A stretch of 64,000 nucleotides of DNA from Brachionus plicatilis (GCA_010279815.1 QEOQ01000694.1:1290328-1354327); one strand, 5' to 3'. Shown: positions 34,146 to 46,130, counted from the stretch's first letter. Numbers and translations: made by a program. Notes: generated by a model from the sequence alone, not told the origin.

Positions 34146-34510
34146 TGCTACGCTTTCGCGCTAAGTTCGGTTTTATCCAGACAATTAGCAATGTTTAAGT
34201 CTTTCAAAAGTTTGTCTTAATTGTTTTTAAAAATGCTGATTGTTTTTGATTCAATGACTTGGTTCGTAAGCTTATTCCATTCATTAACAATTCTGTTGGT
34301 GAAAAAGTTGAATCTTTGTGCGCAGTTTTTAACAATTTCTCTTTTCAACTTGTAACTGTTGCCTCTCGTTTCATACATCTGCATATTCGAATTATCTTCA
34401 TACCACTTCTTGTACCAACAGATCTGATCATGTTAGCCTTCTAAGTCTCTCTACGTACTCTAGACTCGCAAACCCATTAATGCACTTTGTCGCTCTCCTA
34501 TGAACCTATT
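34146..34510 (-). pseudogene. LINE reverse transcriptase C-terminal fragment
   Basis: The minus strand reads RATKCINGFASLEYVERLRR, then in another frame RGNSYKLKREIVKNCAQRFN and FFTNRIVNEWNKLTNQVIES, with a stop in the last few codons. This is the conserved end of CR1/L2-type reverse transcriptases (RRATKxIxGFxxLxYxERLxxL ... FFxNRVVxEWNxLP). It resembles the copy at 29.3 kb but is a different subfamily, ending in an ATA tail. Confidence 0.8.
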
Positions 34511-34829
34511 CTTCAAATAAACTTTTAAAAATTTGGTCAAATTCAATTCGAGTTTTAATTCGCTTAAAAATTAAATTAATTTTAAAATAAATTTTTAAAA
34601 CATGTTAAAAAATAAAACTGATTTATAAAGTTAGGTTTAATTAATGACCAGCAGTCCAATTTTGGTTGCTAAATGAGTTTTTTTAAATGAAAATTTGCTC
34701 TGTGAATTACGCTAGTTGTATAAATGTCCAGTTTCAAGTCATCTTATATTAAAACACTATGTCTAAGTCTTCAATTAGTCAATGTTCCCTTCGGTTCAGA
34801 ATTTCACTGATTCAAATTGCTTGGTCAGA

Positions 34830-35345
34830 CTTTATTTCACACTTGAATTAAAGTCTCAAGTCACAAGACAAGTGCAAGTCAAGACTTTGACTTGTTCCCA
34901 AAATTTAGAAATTACAAGTTATTAATTTTTTTTATTATTTTTGCTTGTGTTTAAATTTTTTCTAAAATTTCTTTTAAACATAAATTTTTTTTCGTTTTTT
35001 AATCATAAATTCACTTTTAAAGAATAAAACGATGATGTGAATTGTTTAAAAAATCATGTTTCAATTTTTACATTGAAAAATAAATTTAGACTAATAATTT
35101 AATTTATTCCTGAATAAAAAAATTGATCACTTATAATTTTTGTATTTTTTAATTCTATTTAAAATAACTTGACTAGCAATTTTTTATTTTTCTAAACAAA
35201 TCAAGAGTTGTGATTTTTAAAAAAAAAAGATTTTCAAGCTCAAGTCACGCTTTGACTTTTTCAGACTTTTTAAAATTTGAGCTGTTGCTCAAACAGGCAA
35301 CGCAAAAGAAAATGAGCGCCCCCCTATTATCCGCTAGGATAGAAA
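34830..35345. repeat. Diverged interspersed repeat upstream of receptor A
   Basis: This segment and 42745-43025 share an opening AAAAATCATG..TTGCATTGAAAAA-type block, CAAGTC/GACTTG-rich sequence, and a closing GTTGCTCAAA..GGCA.CGCAAAAG..GAGCGCC block before AGGGAC. The order is conserved and the spacing is not. The repeat ends about 95 bp before the receptor A ATG. Confidence 0.5.
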
Positions 35346-35439
35346 GGGACATATTACATTGGTTCAACCATCAGTTCCTTTTTTAATAAAACTCAAATTA
35401 TTAACAATTTAGATTTTGAATAATGACTTAAACAAGAGT

Positions 35440-36654
35440 ATGATCACTATCAACTGTGACGAAATTATAAATTCAATTGAATTTTATGACATAACCCGAA
35501 AGATTAACATATTTTTTTCAATAGTCATTATAACTATTGGCTTGATTGGAAACGGTCTAGCAGTTTTTGTTTTTGTCCAAAAAAAATTTCGACTTCACTC
35601 ATCTAGCATATACTTACTTTGCCTTTGCTTTAGTGATGGAGTCTTCTTAATGATGCACTTTTTTGAAGACACCCTTCGGACATACATTGATGTATACATG
35701 AACGATCAAACCATATCTGTGGGCAAAGAGTGCATCAACCACAAAAAATTGGATCTGACCAACAAAACTGTGAATGACAGCGTTCTAAGACTTATAAACA
35801 TCACAGACAGATTCGATGTCAGCTGTCGTTTGGTCAACTATCTTCGTTATTTCCTCAGATTTATTTCTGCTTACATAATAATAGCGTTCACGATTCAAAG
35901 AGCCATTGCCATTTATTTACCATTTTTTGATTCAAAATTCGAGTCCAACAAAAATGCATGGTTCATAGTTACCATAATTTTTTTCATCGGCTTTGTCATA
36001 AACATTTGGGTGCCATTTTTATTCAACCCCATCAAAGACCTTCACGATCCAAGTGTTACTTATTGTGATATTAAAAAAGAGTTTTCAGAGGCTTATTTCT
36101 ATTTGACTGTATTTTATGTATTTTTGACAATGCTGTTGCCAATTGTGGTCATTTTTGTGTGCAATACAATAATCATGATGCATGTCTTGAATGCCAATAA
36201 AAAAAGAGAAAATTTAGTCAACTTTAAAATGGCAAAAAAAAGAGGCTTCAACAATAGATCTCCGGGAAAAATTCAAAGAGCCCGAGTTCAATCAGACAAA
36301 ATAAATGTATTTGCCTCAATAAGATATAAATCTTTAAAATGTTTCAGCAGTATCAGAGAATCAAATCGGATCACCCGGATGCTTATTCTCATGTCATTAT
36401 CATATGCTATTTTAAACCTGCCTTATTTCATTTCATGGTGTTTATTTTTTTATCAAACAGCAATTAAACAAGATTACAATTTTATTGTAAAATACAAACT
36501 ATTTTCGGCAATTAATATATGTGAAATATTTTATGTTCTTAACTATAGTGTCCATTTTTTTATTTACTGCGCTTCTGGTAAAAAATTCCGCTATCAGCTT
36601 AAGTGTTCTCTTTCAAATAAAAAACCTAATTTTAACAGTTCAATTTTTATTTAA
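35440..36654 (+). CDS. Class A neuropeptide-type GPCR, copy A
   Basis: A single-exon frame encodes 404 residues from the ATG at 35440; the frame opens upstream only at TTG. Seven hydrophobic segments are present. TM1 has GNGLAV, TM2 has SDGV (the conserved Asp), and TM3 ends QRAIAIY in place of DRY/ERY. The cysteines in CRLVNY and VTYCD should form the usual disulfide. TM7 reads LNYSVHFFIYCASGKKFR, an NPxxY variant followed by an amphipathic helix 8. The loop between TM2 and TM3 is long, with NKT and NIT glycosylation sites. This pattern resembles invertebrate FMRFamide/myosuppressin-type receptors, but the ligand cannot be named. A TTTAG precedes the leader, so an upstream non-coding exon is possible. 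It is nearly identical to copy B at 56106, except in the N-terminus, third intracellular loop and tail. Confidence 0.88.
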   Translation: MITINCDEIINSIEFYDITRKINIFFSIVIITIGLIGNGLAVFVFVQKKFRLHSSSIYLLCLCFSDGVFLMMHFFEDTLRTYIDVYMNDQTISVGKECINHKKLDLTNKTVNDSVLRLINITDRFDVSCRLVNYLRYFLRFISAYIIIAFTIQRAIAIYLPFFDSKFESNKNAWFIVTIIFFIGFVINIWVPFLFNPIKDLHDPSVTYCDIKKEFSEAYFYLTVFYVFLTMLLPIVVIFVCNTIIMMHVLNANKKRENLVNFKMAKKRGFNNRSPGKIQRARVQSDKINVFASIRYKSLKCFSSIRESNRITRMLILMSLSYAILNLPYFISWCLFFYQTAIKQDYNFIVKYKLFSAINICEIFYVLNYSVHFFIYCASGKKFRYQLKCSLSNKKPNFNSSIFI

Positions 36655-37910
36655 AACTTTTAAATTGATTTTATAAATAATAAATTTTCGAATTTTTTTT
36701 TTTTATATAGTTTTTGGAAAACCGTTAAAATCATCTATAATATCCTTTAAAAGGCTCAATTGATCATTAAAACATATAGTAGGCAGAAGATTTTAGTAGG
36801 AGATATTTATTTTTTTAAAATCTCGATTACCCAAAAAAAAATTTATAACTAATCATTAATATTTCTTTCAAAATTTGCTGAAAAGTTAATTTTGTTATAA
36901 GCTAAAGCAAGTTTGTTTTTTTATATCTACGGCATAAGTAAATATCAAAACTTACTTCGTAAAATTTGATAATAAGAAAAAATGAATATTATTTTCAAGA
37001 TTTACTAATGGATCAGTTTATTTAGATATTTACGTTTTATAAAAATTTACTATTACATATAGACCGCCCTGGCATCTAAATTTAACTTAGACTAATTATG
37101 ATTTTTTGAAGCTGTAAAAACACCTACCATAGCGAGACTAAAGCAAGTCTCTCTCCACAGGTATCCTGCTGTAGCTTATCACTAATATTTCGTAATGTAT
37201 AACATGCAATTTTTTTTGTTGGGCAGGAAATATATTTTTAAGAGCTCGTTAAATATTTCCTGATTTCTTTTTTTATGTATTTTGAAAATTTGCTATAATA
37301 AGTTTCAAGATTAATCAACAGTTAGACTGATTAACACTTAATTTATTTAAAATCTATATTAGAGTATTCATTTAAAATTCTATATTATTTTAAAATTAAA
37401 TAATAAAAACAAAATTATTTGAAAAAAATAAAACAATATGATATTTAACTTAAACAATTCAAATTTTTTCACAAATTCTTAAGATAATCAAAAAAATATT
37501 ACTGAAAATTGAGAGCTTAAATGCTGAAAACTTCAACATTGATCTTTCAATTACAAAGAAATTTGTAACTCTTGAGTTAAAAGTGATAGAAATATTCAAA
37601 TGTATTTTAATCATTTTTCGATTTTGCCAAATAAATTAGGATTGCTCTCTATAAGTTTTTAACTCCCCTAAAGTTTGTCTATTCAAAAAGATATATAATT
37701 GCACTTGTATATCTTATAGCTTAAAATTTTTGAAATAAAATTCAAAAATGCGAAAAATACTAAAGTTATTTCAAGAAAAAAATTAATTTTTTATTTTGAA
37801 AAAAAATGATAAACGAATGGATTTAGTTTCGGGAAAAATTACATTTGCATTTAAACTTATAATTTTTAATTAAAACTTATTAAATTATTTAATACTTGAT
37901 TAAACTTATA
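36655..37910. other. Gene-free AT-rich stretch
   Basis: This follows receptor A. Nothing recognisable was seen. Confidence 0.5.
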
Positions 37911-38623
37911 ATCAAAATAAAAATTGTCATGCTTCAGGAAATTACTCGACACGAAAATACATACATTTTTGATTATTCCACCAAAAAAAAAATTTCCTCA
38001 AATAATTCTGGATATATTTCATGCAATAAAATTTGAACTTGTTATTTTTACTAGAGATTTGAATTTAGTTTTTAATAAAGTTTTTCTGTCATTTTTTGCT
38101 TTCAAGTAATCGATTTGACATTAAAATAATAATTATACTATAGACGTTTATCACTAAAAATAAGCAATCAATTGATTTTTTTGCTTATTTGTAAAAAAAG
38201 ATTCAGAGATTAAGACTATCTCCATGTCAAATTATGAAGTATTAGACTGAAAAAAAATTCTAAAAGGATTAAATAATATTTTCATGAACAAAAATCAGGA
38301 ATAATGATATGGAACAAAAAATAATAAAATTATAAATAGTTTTTACATCAAATTATTTTTATTGTAGTTCTTGATGCATTTAAGAAAAAATTGCTATACA
38401 ATAGCTGAAATAAAAAAAAATAATTCAAATTGCTTTGGTATAACCGATTAAAGAAAAATATTCTATTAGCTAATTGGTTTTATTTTTGGATTTGTTATCT
38501 CTAAATATCAATGTTATTTCAATTTGAATTGCAAAAATTGTAAGAATTAATTAAGAAAAGCTAATCATTGATATTGATATTTTAATATCATCTTTAAAAT
38601 TTCAGATTTTTAAGGACAAAATT
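37911..38623. repeat. 713-bp duplicated segment, copy 1
   Basis: The segment is matched in the same orientation and at identical length by 48104-48816. I count about eight or nine substitutions and no net length change (about 98.8% identity). It has no long open frame, terminal inverted repeats or clear target duplication. It begins ATCAAAATAAAAATT and ends AAGGACAAAATT. Confidence 0.85.
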
Positions 38624-39684
38624 TAATTTTTTTAGCGAATTGTTTTTATTTTGTTATCTATTAATTAAAAGTTATTATTTTTTAGAATTATTTTCAACCT
38701 TCCATTCCTCCGGATCATATTTAGAGGCAGATTGAAGTTTCATATCAAATTTTAATATCAAATCATCATTTAATTATCTAAAAAAAATTAAAAGTAAATT
38801 AATATAAATATTATAATATTTTTTAAAAAATAAATCCATTACTAGACATATGTTTAAGGGTCTAGTCGTTTATGTGAATCATAGTTCATCTTAAATGGAA
38901 ACAATTCTTGTTCTCCGATCTGTTAACTATTTTTTTTGTTCACCTAGTAGTGAACCAAAATAGAATTATGTGGAAAATTTTAAGATCAAATGAACAAATT
39001 GAATCAAGTTATTTAATGAAATGCCTAATGTTCGGAACTTATTGAAAAATAAAAAATCGAAGTTAATATTTTTTGATTTATTTTTTATTTGAAGGAGTCT
39101 TAGTTCGGATAAATAAATAAATTTATATGGTATAATAATATTATAGATTTTAATGAATAAATAATTGAATTAATGCATTTCAACTTGAATTTCTTTTTTT
39201 ATTAATTGTTAATATATCAAATTTTCATGTTGCTTGTTTCATCAGAATCATCATTTGATTTACTTATTGATTTATCATCATTTTGACAAACAAAATCATC
39301 TTATTCAACTTCCTCTTAACCTATAATTAATGTTGTTAAATTTTTTCTCAATGGCTAATTTATTTTTTTATTTTACATATAGCTTTTTACAGAATAAATG
39401 AAAAAATTCAATTAAATTAAATCTAATAATTTTAAAAATGAGTAAACGATCTTAAACATTAACGATTAGACTCATGTTTAATAATCGTATATCAAATTAT
39501 ATTTTATTTTTCCATCAGTTTATTTTTTAATGTTTAAATTTTGAATCTTTGTGATTTACAAAAAAAATTTGATATTAGATCTTATTCCAGAATATTATCA
39601 TTTTGATGAAAAAAATATTTATTAAAATCAGTGTGATCAAAATTTGATCACCAAATAGTTTTTCAAGAAATAAATGATGAATAG
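38624..39684. repeat. AT-rich stretch with a GTTCAC-containing diverged repeat
   Basis: About 38870-39070 shares an order of motifs with 45700-45960: GTTAACTAT, TTTTTTTGTTCACC, GTGAACxAAAATAGAAT and GAACAAATTGAAT. This suggests two old copies of one non-autonomous element. The remainder, to 39.68 kb, shows nothing recognisable. Confidence 0.4.
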
Positions 39685-39924
39685 GAGGAGAGCTTTGAAA
39701 AAATTAGACAAAAAATTGACCAGTTAGATTTGAAAACCGTAAAAGAAAAGTCAGGTGTTTAAAATGAAATGGCTCTGGCACCAGTAGCAGCTTCTGATGA
39801 AGCCAAGTAAGCAGCAAAAAAAGCATTGAACAAGTATCCTAGTCCGGTGGCCTGTAGCATTTGTGGTTAATTAATAAAAAATAAAAAGGGCGCTAAATTC
39901 TACATGTCCAAGAAACATAAATAA
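39685..39924 (+). pseudogene. Zinc-finger gene fragment with in-frame stops
   Basis: One continuous frame of 80 codons reads like protein apart from three internal TAA codons. It has EESFEKIRQKIDQLDLKTVK, then AALAP-type linker residues, then YPSPVACSICG, a stop, LIKNKKGAKFYMSKKHK and a terminal TAA. The CSIC..KKH spacing resembles a C2H2 finger with the first histidine replaced by tyrosine. It lies about 220 bp before the DDE transposon and could be a relic of another mobile element or a processed gene. Confidence 0.4.
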
Positions 39925-40143
39925 TTAAGATTTTTCTTATTTTTTTTAAAAAAAGAGAACTAATTTTTTTATAAAACTCAAGTAAAGTTTAGTAAAAATT
40001 ATAAGTCAAATAAATTATATAGTAAAATTATAAAATCATCGATCACTGATCACATTCTGGACATGAGACCTATGATCAAATTTTTTTGTGAACACTGGAT
40101 CACAAAGTCGAGATGACCCAAAGAAAAAATTTATTTAATAAAA

Positions 40144-40414
40144 TTCACTAAACTCAAAACTTTAGTGCTATCTGAATTTCACATTTTTGACTCAAAATTG
40201 GTAATCTACGCCCTCGAAAACCCCAAAAAAAATTTTTTACACCCAGGGTTCCAAAAATAGAAAACCTTATAAAAGTTGTTGTTCTTTAAGACTCAAAATC
40301 TCAAAGATAAAACTTAAATCTAGACAAAATTCTGAAAAAATCTATTGTTTTAATTTTTTACTTTATTGCTTTATTTTTCTTAAAAAATCTCTTCAAATCA
40401 TGTGATTTTTAACA
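40144..40414. repeat. Left inverted-repeat arm of the DDE transposon
   Basis: Inverted match to 42172-42616, ending on the inside at ATGTGATTTTTAACA. Confidence 0.82.
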
Positions 40415-40532
40415 AATTTGTATATTAATATTCCATTGATATTTTTTTTCTAAATTTTACTAAAAACTTACCTAAGTATAAATAAAATTTCGTGAAAATT
40501 TTTTTGAAGAGGAAGAAGATGAAGATGATCAT

Positions 40533-42190
40533 ATGGAAATAGACGTTGAACCCGATATAAATAATAATTCCCATAATTTTTTTACTTCATCCGAATCTGA
40601 ATCTGATGAATCGGAAAATGAAGACTTTTACCCAGAAGAAGAGATAGTGACCATAGATATTTCACTTATTACTCAGATAGTCGATTTTATTCAAACAATT
40701 AAGCCTACTAAACGTTGGATTAGTGTCTTGATCTATTGTATTCTCAGGTTAAATCTAAGTTAATTTCTGATTTAAACTAGAACAAAAATTATTTTTTTAC
40801 AGTTGAGCTTACTTACATCTAATAGCTGTTCTCAGCAAATAGCCAATTTTAAAAATAAAAAAATAACTGAGTTATTAGTTGATGGTTGTTGTGGTAAATT
40901 ATTTAATTTTAAATTTTGAGTAAACAAGTTTTAAAAAGATCCTTTTAGGTAAAAGAAAACCTTGTATATATGATTATTACTCAGAATTGGAAACTGTAGC
41001 AAAGATTTATGTTGACCAACAAGCTACTAAAAAAGAATGTGATTTTAATTTGAAAGATATGGCTGTATTTATTAATGACAAATATTTAGAATTAATTGGA
41101 GAGATAAAGACTTGCGAGACTAAGGAAACTAAACGATGTTTTAAAACGATGGGCTATTGATTTTATTCGAAACACAAAAAAGCCGTTTTTTGAGGGTCAC
41201 GAAAGGTCTAATGTTGTGCAACATAGAAAAGAATTTATCTCCTATTTTTTGAGTAGACAAGACCACTATTATTTTATTGGTAATGATTCTCTTGAAAGGA
41301 AAAAGCCAATTGAAAAGCAATATAAATTGATATTCCATGATGAATCAACTTTTAGAAGTAATGAACAATCTCATTCAAGATGGATGAAGAGAGACCAATA
41401 TCCATTTATTAGAAAAGGGTATGTCATTTGCATTATATCAAAATTGATTTTAGTTAGCATCTTAAATTTATATCACTTTTTATAAGAAAGGGAAAAAGTT
41501 TAATTGTGTCCGATTTTCTGGTAGCTCACTTTTTTTGTCCATTTTTTTATTTGAATGATGGTGAATGGGATGAAGCAATCGAGAAGTATCCTTCTCTACT
41601 TGAATCTCATGGGATAAAGTATGAAGAAAGGACTTGCACTGGTTCATTTGTACCAGGCCAAGATGGTTATTTTGATAACAAATCAATTCTAAATCAATTT
41701 GAACGACTTTTTCAAATGATCAAATTCGAATTTAAAAAGGAATTCAACTTTCCAATTAAACATGAGTTTGAAATAGTTGTTGATAACGCTAGAACACATA
41801 TAAATATAAATATAGAGTATTTTAGGTATTTTATTTAGAATTCTGAAAGTCCACTAAAAGACCAAGTTTACTTATAAGTATCCTCTTTAAGATTATCATT
41901 ATGTAGACACTGTCCGTATGACGAGCTTAAATGGGTAGACGATCAACTAAATGAATTCAGCTTATCATGTTTTTTTCAAGATGGCCCATTAAGGCGAAAG
42001 TAAAGGTTTACGGCAAATAGCCTTAGAACTTGGCTATAAGATAGATCCGAAAATTCGATTGAAAGAGTTAAAACATATTTTATCCAAGCATCCAGCTTTT
42101 CACACTGAAAGCAATCTGGAGATATTAGCCAAAAAATATGGATATAAGATTGTTTTTATGCCTAAATCACATGTTAAAAATCACATGATT
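40533..42190 (+). pseudogene. DDE transposase (IS630/Tc1-mariner-like), broken
   Basis: Introns can be inferred: exons 40533-40747, 40808-40893, 40949-41418 and from 41487, with phases that agree once one frameshift is allowed. The protein has an acidic start, an HTH-like region (KKECDFNLKDMAVFINDKY), then GHERSNVVQHRKEF, HDESTFRSNEQ (first catalytic Asp), SLIVSDFL, and VVDNARTHI (second Asp). A later block, GLRQIALELGYKI..KIVFMPK, corresponds to the segment that in relatives precedes FHCELNPIE. That last motif, with the final catalytic acid, is missing because the coding sequence meets the right inverted repeat at about 42170. Damage includes TGA at 41158-41160, a one-base shift in a T run near 41192 and more breaks after 41825. 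The family call rests on motif memory, not a search. Confidence 0.72.
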
Positions 42191-42616
42191 TGAAGAGATT
42201 TTTTAAGAAAAATAAAGCAATAAAGTAAAAAATTAAAACAATAGATTTTTTCAGAATTTTGTCTAGATTTAAAAAAAAAAAGTCTGGTCATAATTGATCC
42301 CTCGGAGGAGATACGATTTAAACCAGAAATAACACATTTTTTTCCTTTTTTTAGCCAACAAAAACCACCACACCCTTTTTTTTTTTCTAAATTACATTAG
42401 CATGTAGAGAATTTTATGCTCTTTCAGAATATATATACTTATTTAGTATATTTAAGTTTTATCTTTGAGATTTTGAGTCTTAAAGAAAAAAGGGTTTGCT
42501 ATTTTTGGAACCCTGGGTGTAAAAAAATTTTTTTTGGGGTTTTCGAGGGCGTAGATTACCAATTTTGAGTCAAAAATGTGAAATTCAGATAGCAATAAAG
42601 TTTTGAATTTCGTGAA
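42172..42616. repeat. Right inverted-repeat arm of the DDE transposon
   Basis: Inverted copy of 40144-40414 with an extra internal segment of about 180 bp. Its inner end coincides with the truncation of the transposase. Confidence 0.8.
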
Positions 42617-42744
42617 CTTTAGTAATTTTTATTTCTTTTATTGAATATAATTGTAGATTAATTTGATTTTATTAATCCTATTTTAATTTAACTGGTTTCG
42701 ACTGGCTAATAGTGGTGCAGACGATCAACTAGAAGCAATAACCT

Positions 42745-43025
42745 CTGCATCAGGTCATAATGTGCATTTTTTAAAAAATCATGCTTAAATTTTTGCATTG
42801 AAAAAGAAATTTTGACTTATGTTTTTATTTATTTTTTAAATTCTTTTCTTAAAATAAGTCAAAAACTTGACTTGACTTGTTATCTTGGTTATTATACAAG
42901 TCTGCTTTATTTCTTATTTAAATCTTTTCTAAATTTGAATGAGAATTTTGAATTTGAGGCGTTGCTCAAAAAGGCACTGCAAAAGGAGCGCCTCCGCATT
43001 ATAATATAAGATAAAAAGGGACCTT
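42745..43025. repeat. Second copy of the repeat seen upstream of receptor A
   Basis: It shares ordered blocks with 34830-35345, including the GTTGCTCAAA..GGCA..GCAAAAG..GAGCGCC end followed by AGGGAC. No receptor reading frame follows this copy. Confidence 0.5.
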
Positions 43026-45542
43026 TTATTTTAATCTTTTAGATTTTCATAAATAATTTTCTGAAACTCAATATTAATCTTTATTAAGTCATTTTTATTT
43101 GATTTTTTCTGACATTAAAATAATCAATATAAATACCCATTTATTAATAATACATCAATAATGGAGTTTGATATTTTATTATATTTAATTTACTATCTAA
43201 TATTTGTGAAAATGGAAGTTGATTTTTGGGTAGAAGAAATGACGCATTTTGTCCTTTGAGGAACCTTTAATAATTTGATTTCATTTTGAATTGTTGAAGA
43301 TAAATCATTATGTCCATATATTTCATGCATACTTTTGTTGATTCATATGTCTGAAGTAAAATCAATTAAATATGAATTAGGGTGTCAAGTACGGATAAGT
43401 CAAAGCTCAATTTTCTAAGTTTTAGCAAATTTCAATTGTTTTTAGTATTTAATACGATTTAAAATCTTTAAAATATTATTAACTGATTTTGGTTAAAAGG
43501 TTTTTAGATTTTTAATAATCAAAATTTTCTGAAATTGTTTGTATTATCTGTCTAAAAACTAAAGGATTAAATGAATTTTCCATATTAAGACTAACTAAAA
43601 TATTTATTGACATGAAAATCGACAGTTTTTGAATTTTGCGAACTTTTTTAAAATTACATCTGAAATTTACAGCTTTTTTCAAAAAAAAAATTCGTAGATT
43701 TCACTTTTTTTAAGTTAAAAAATGGATAAAATATAAAAAAAAGTTAAAAATTAAGAAAAACATTTTAAGCAAACAGCTGCCATTACTTTTGAATTATTTT
43801 TTTAAATGATTAAAAATGGATATAAAAAGTGACCAAATATTATTTATATACTATTTGTATTATTAATTTTTAAATTCCCTGAAATTAAGATTAATTTATA
43901 ATTGATAATTTTTTTTTCTAAATCTCCTAATTTAAAATAAATGGAAATGCTATGAAATGAGTTGAAACATTTAGTGAGCAAAAAATAAATTGAGAAATTA
44001 ATTGCAAAGCATTTACTTTTTTATCATTTTTTATTGTATGGTAAGAATCTGCTAAAATGTACTCTAATAAGTTTAAAAAAAATTCAATTTTCTAAAATTG
44101 GTATTTTTAGGTTTATTTTTTAATGATTTTTTTTTATATTAAAATTAAGGAAAATAGTATTTTTAAAGTTTTGTTATAATTCAATCATTAAAATTACTTA
44201 AAAATGCATAAATAACATTCTGTAAATCTTAAATTGAACTATTTTCAAGATTATTTTTCTAATTAATCTCAAAAAACTTGTTCTTTATAAGAATTATTAG
44301 GGTTTTAAAAAAGATTTTAATACTAACGATTATCATTGCCCTTTAAAAGATTTAAAAGATTAATTAAAGTTTAATTTTATTTTTTGCCTTTTTCTTTTGC
44401 GTTCTAAGTATTAAAATTTTTTTGAAGATCTGGATCTTTTAACCGTCAATTTACGAGGTTCATAAATCCGTGTGTACTGTCCCAAAAAATTTCAAAATTT
44501 AATAATATTTTTTTTAATAGATATTTTTAATGACATTAAAAGTATAACTTTAATCTGTAAATGTTGATTTTTTTTCTGTTAAATATGTTTACTCTATAAA
44601 ATAAGAATACTCTTTAGTGATTACATTTTTTGATAATAATTGATAAAAAGCGCTCTTATATGTTTAAAGAATTGTTAAAAAACGCAACAACGAGATCGGT
44701 TTTACCTAATTGACCAAAAAATTACAGTCAAGTTTTTTTTTAATCTTTTACTTTTCATCGCCTTGATGGCGTTAAACGAAATAATAATAATAAGATTTAA
44801 TTGAATAGAATGAATGAATGTTATCTTTAAAGAACCTTTTTCTTAATTTGCATTATAACTTTTAATTAATTAAAATTTTTTTGAAAGCACTTCAATTATT
44901 TTTTTTCAATTTTGTAATGTTTATTCGAGTACCAATTAAGAGGTTTTGTGAAGTTCAGTACAAAATAACAGAACAAAATGATTAAAATTTGAATGACTCT
45001 TTGGTTTTGCGAATGCTACAACATTCATAGTTGCATAAAGTATCTAAGTCTGGTTGTGATGTGCAAAATCTCTGCGAAATGCACTGCGTTCGAATATTTT
45101 GAAATCTAACTTCAAAATAAATTAAAAAAAATCTCATAGTTATTTTTTGCTTTTAAATCAAAATTTTTATACAAATGCTAAAATGAAAAGCTGCTCTGGC
45201 AATTAAAATCTTCAGAGAGATTAAATTTTTTTTTTAAATTAATAAATAAATATTAGCTATTAGATGATTGTAAATTTTTTCAACAAATTGAAAAATAATC
45301 TTGAAATTAATTTTTTTTTATTTTAAAAATCCGTTTAAAAGATTTAAAAAAACTAAATTTATTCGACCAATTTTTACCAAACAATCAATAAAATAATTGT
45401 CGGGTCTAATTAACCCGATCAGACTATAACGGTATAAAAAAATCGGACGGATACGGATACGAATTAAAAAAAAAAAATTTTATAAAAAATTTATAAGTAC
45501 AAGTTAAGTAAATAAAAAAAACTAATTTTCAAAAAAAGTAAT
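43026..45542. other. Gene-free AT-rich stretch
   Basis: No gene was seen. At about 44755-44795 a small hairpin (CGCCTTGATGGCG) is followed by AATAATAATAATAA, which resembles the 3' terminus of a non-LTR element. A palindromic CGGG..CCCG motif near 45400-45420 is followed by short CGGATACG repeats. Confidence 0.4.
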
Positions 45543-46130
45543 TATTGTTGTTTTTAGTACAGTGGTGTTCCGGATTAAGTAATTAACGATAATTTACGTA
45601 GAAAATAGTAAATTTACGTAAATTTACAAATGTAAAAAAGCGTAAATTTATCAGAAAAATTTGAAATGAAATTGGACGCCAAAAGTGAAATGTCAGTTTG
45701 GTGAACCAAAGTTCACATTTTTTGCGATCAATTTTTGCTCTCGGGTTTGTTAACTATGAGTTCACCTATTTTTTTTGTTCACGAAAAGGTGAACTAAAAT
45801 AGAATAAGATGATCAAATCTCAAATTAGGTGAAAAACTATTAGACTATGAGAACAAATTGAATTAAATAGCTATTTAATAGAATGCCTTATTCTTGATAC
45901 TGATATAGAAATAAAAAATTGGAGTTAAGAATTTTTTTGTTTTTTTAATTTAAAGGAGAATTTTATTGATTTTTTTTAAATTTGAAATTTGAAGCTTTAG
46001 AATAGCATCTGCTCTAATCTAGTTGGCCTGGTATTACCCTTTCAACAATCCAAAATACCCAAAAGCCTTCTCTACTCAAAACTGGAAACAAGAATTGTTT
46101 CACTAAAAGAAAGTTCACCTAACCGACCCG
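45543..46130. repeat. Mixed MITE remnants
   Basis: From 45558 the sequence TACAGTGGTGTTCCGG opens a stretch rich in ACGTAAATTTACG words, to about 45655, like the ends of the element at 50217. This is followed at about 45700-45960 by a diverged copy of the GTTCAC-containing repeat at 38870-39070. Only one end of each is evident. Confidence 0.45.

Larger units (their letters stand above)
40144..42616 (+). mobile_element. DDE transposon with long imperfect inverted repeats
   Basis: The left arm 40144-40414 and right arm 42172-42616 are inverted copies of each other, starting TTCAC at the outside. They share for example TAATCTACGCCCTCGAAAAC and TTTTTACACCCAGGGTTCC. The right arm holds about 180 extra bases (about 42273-42445). 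Between the arms lies a broken, spliced transposase. The outer borders are approximate because no target duplication is clear. Confidence 0.8.

Noticed and set aside
34259..34444. 61-codon plus-strand ORF
   Set aside because: Antisense shadow of the minus-strand LINE fragment; it also starts at TTG.
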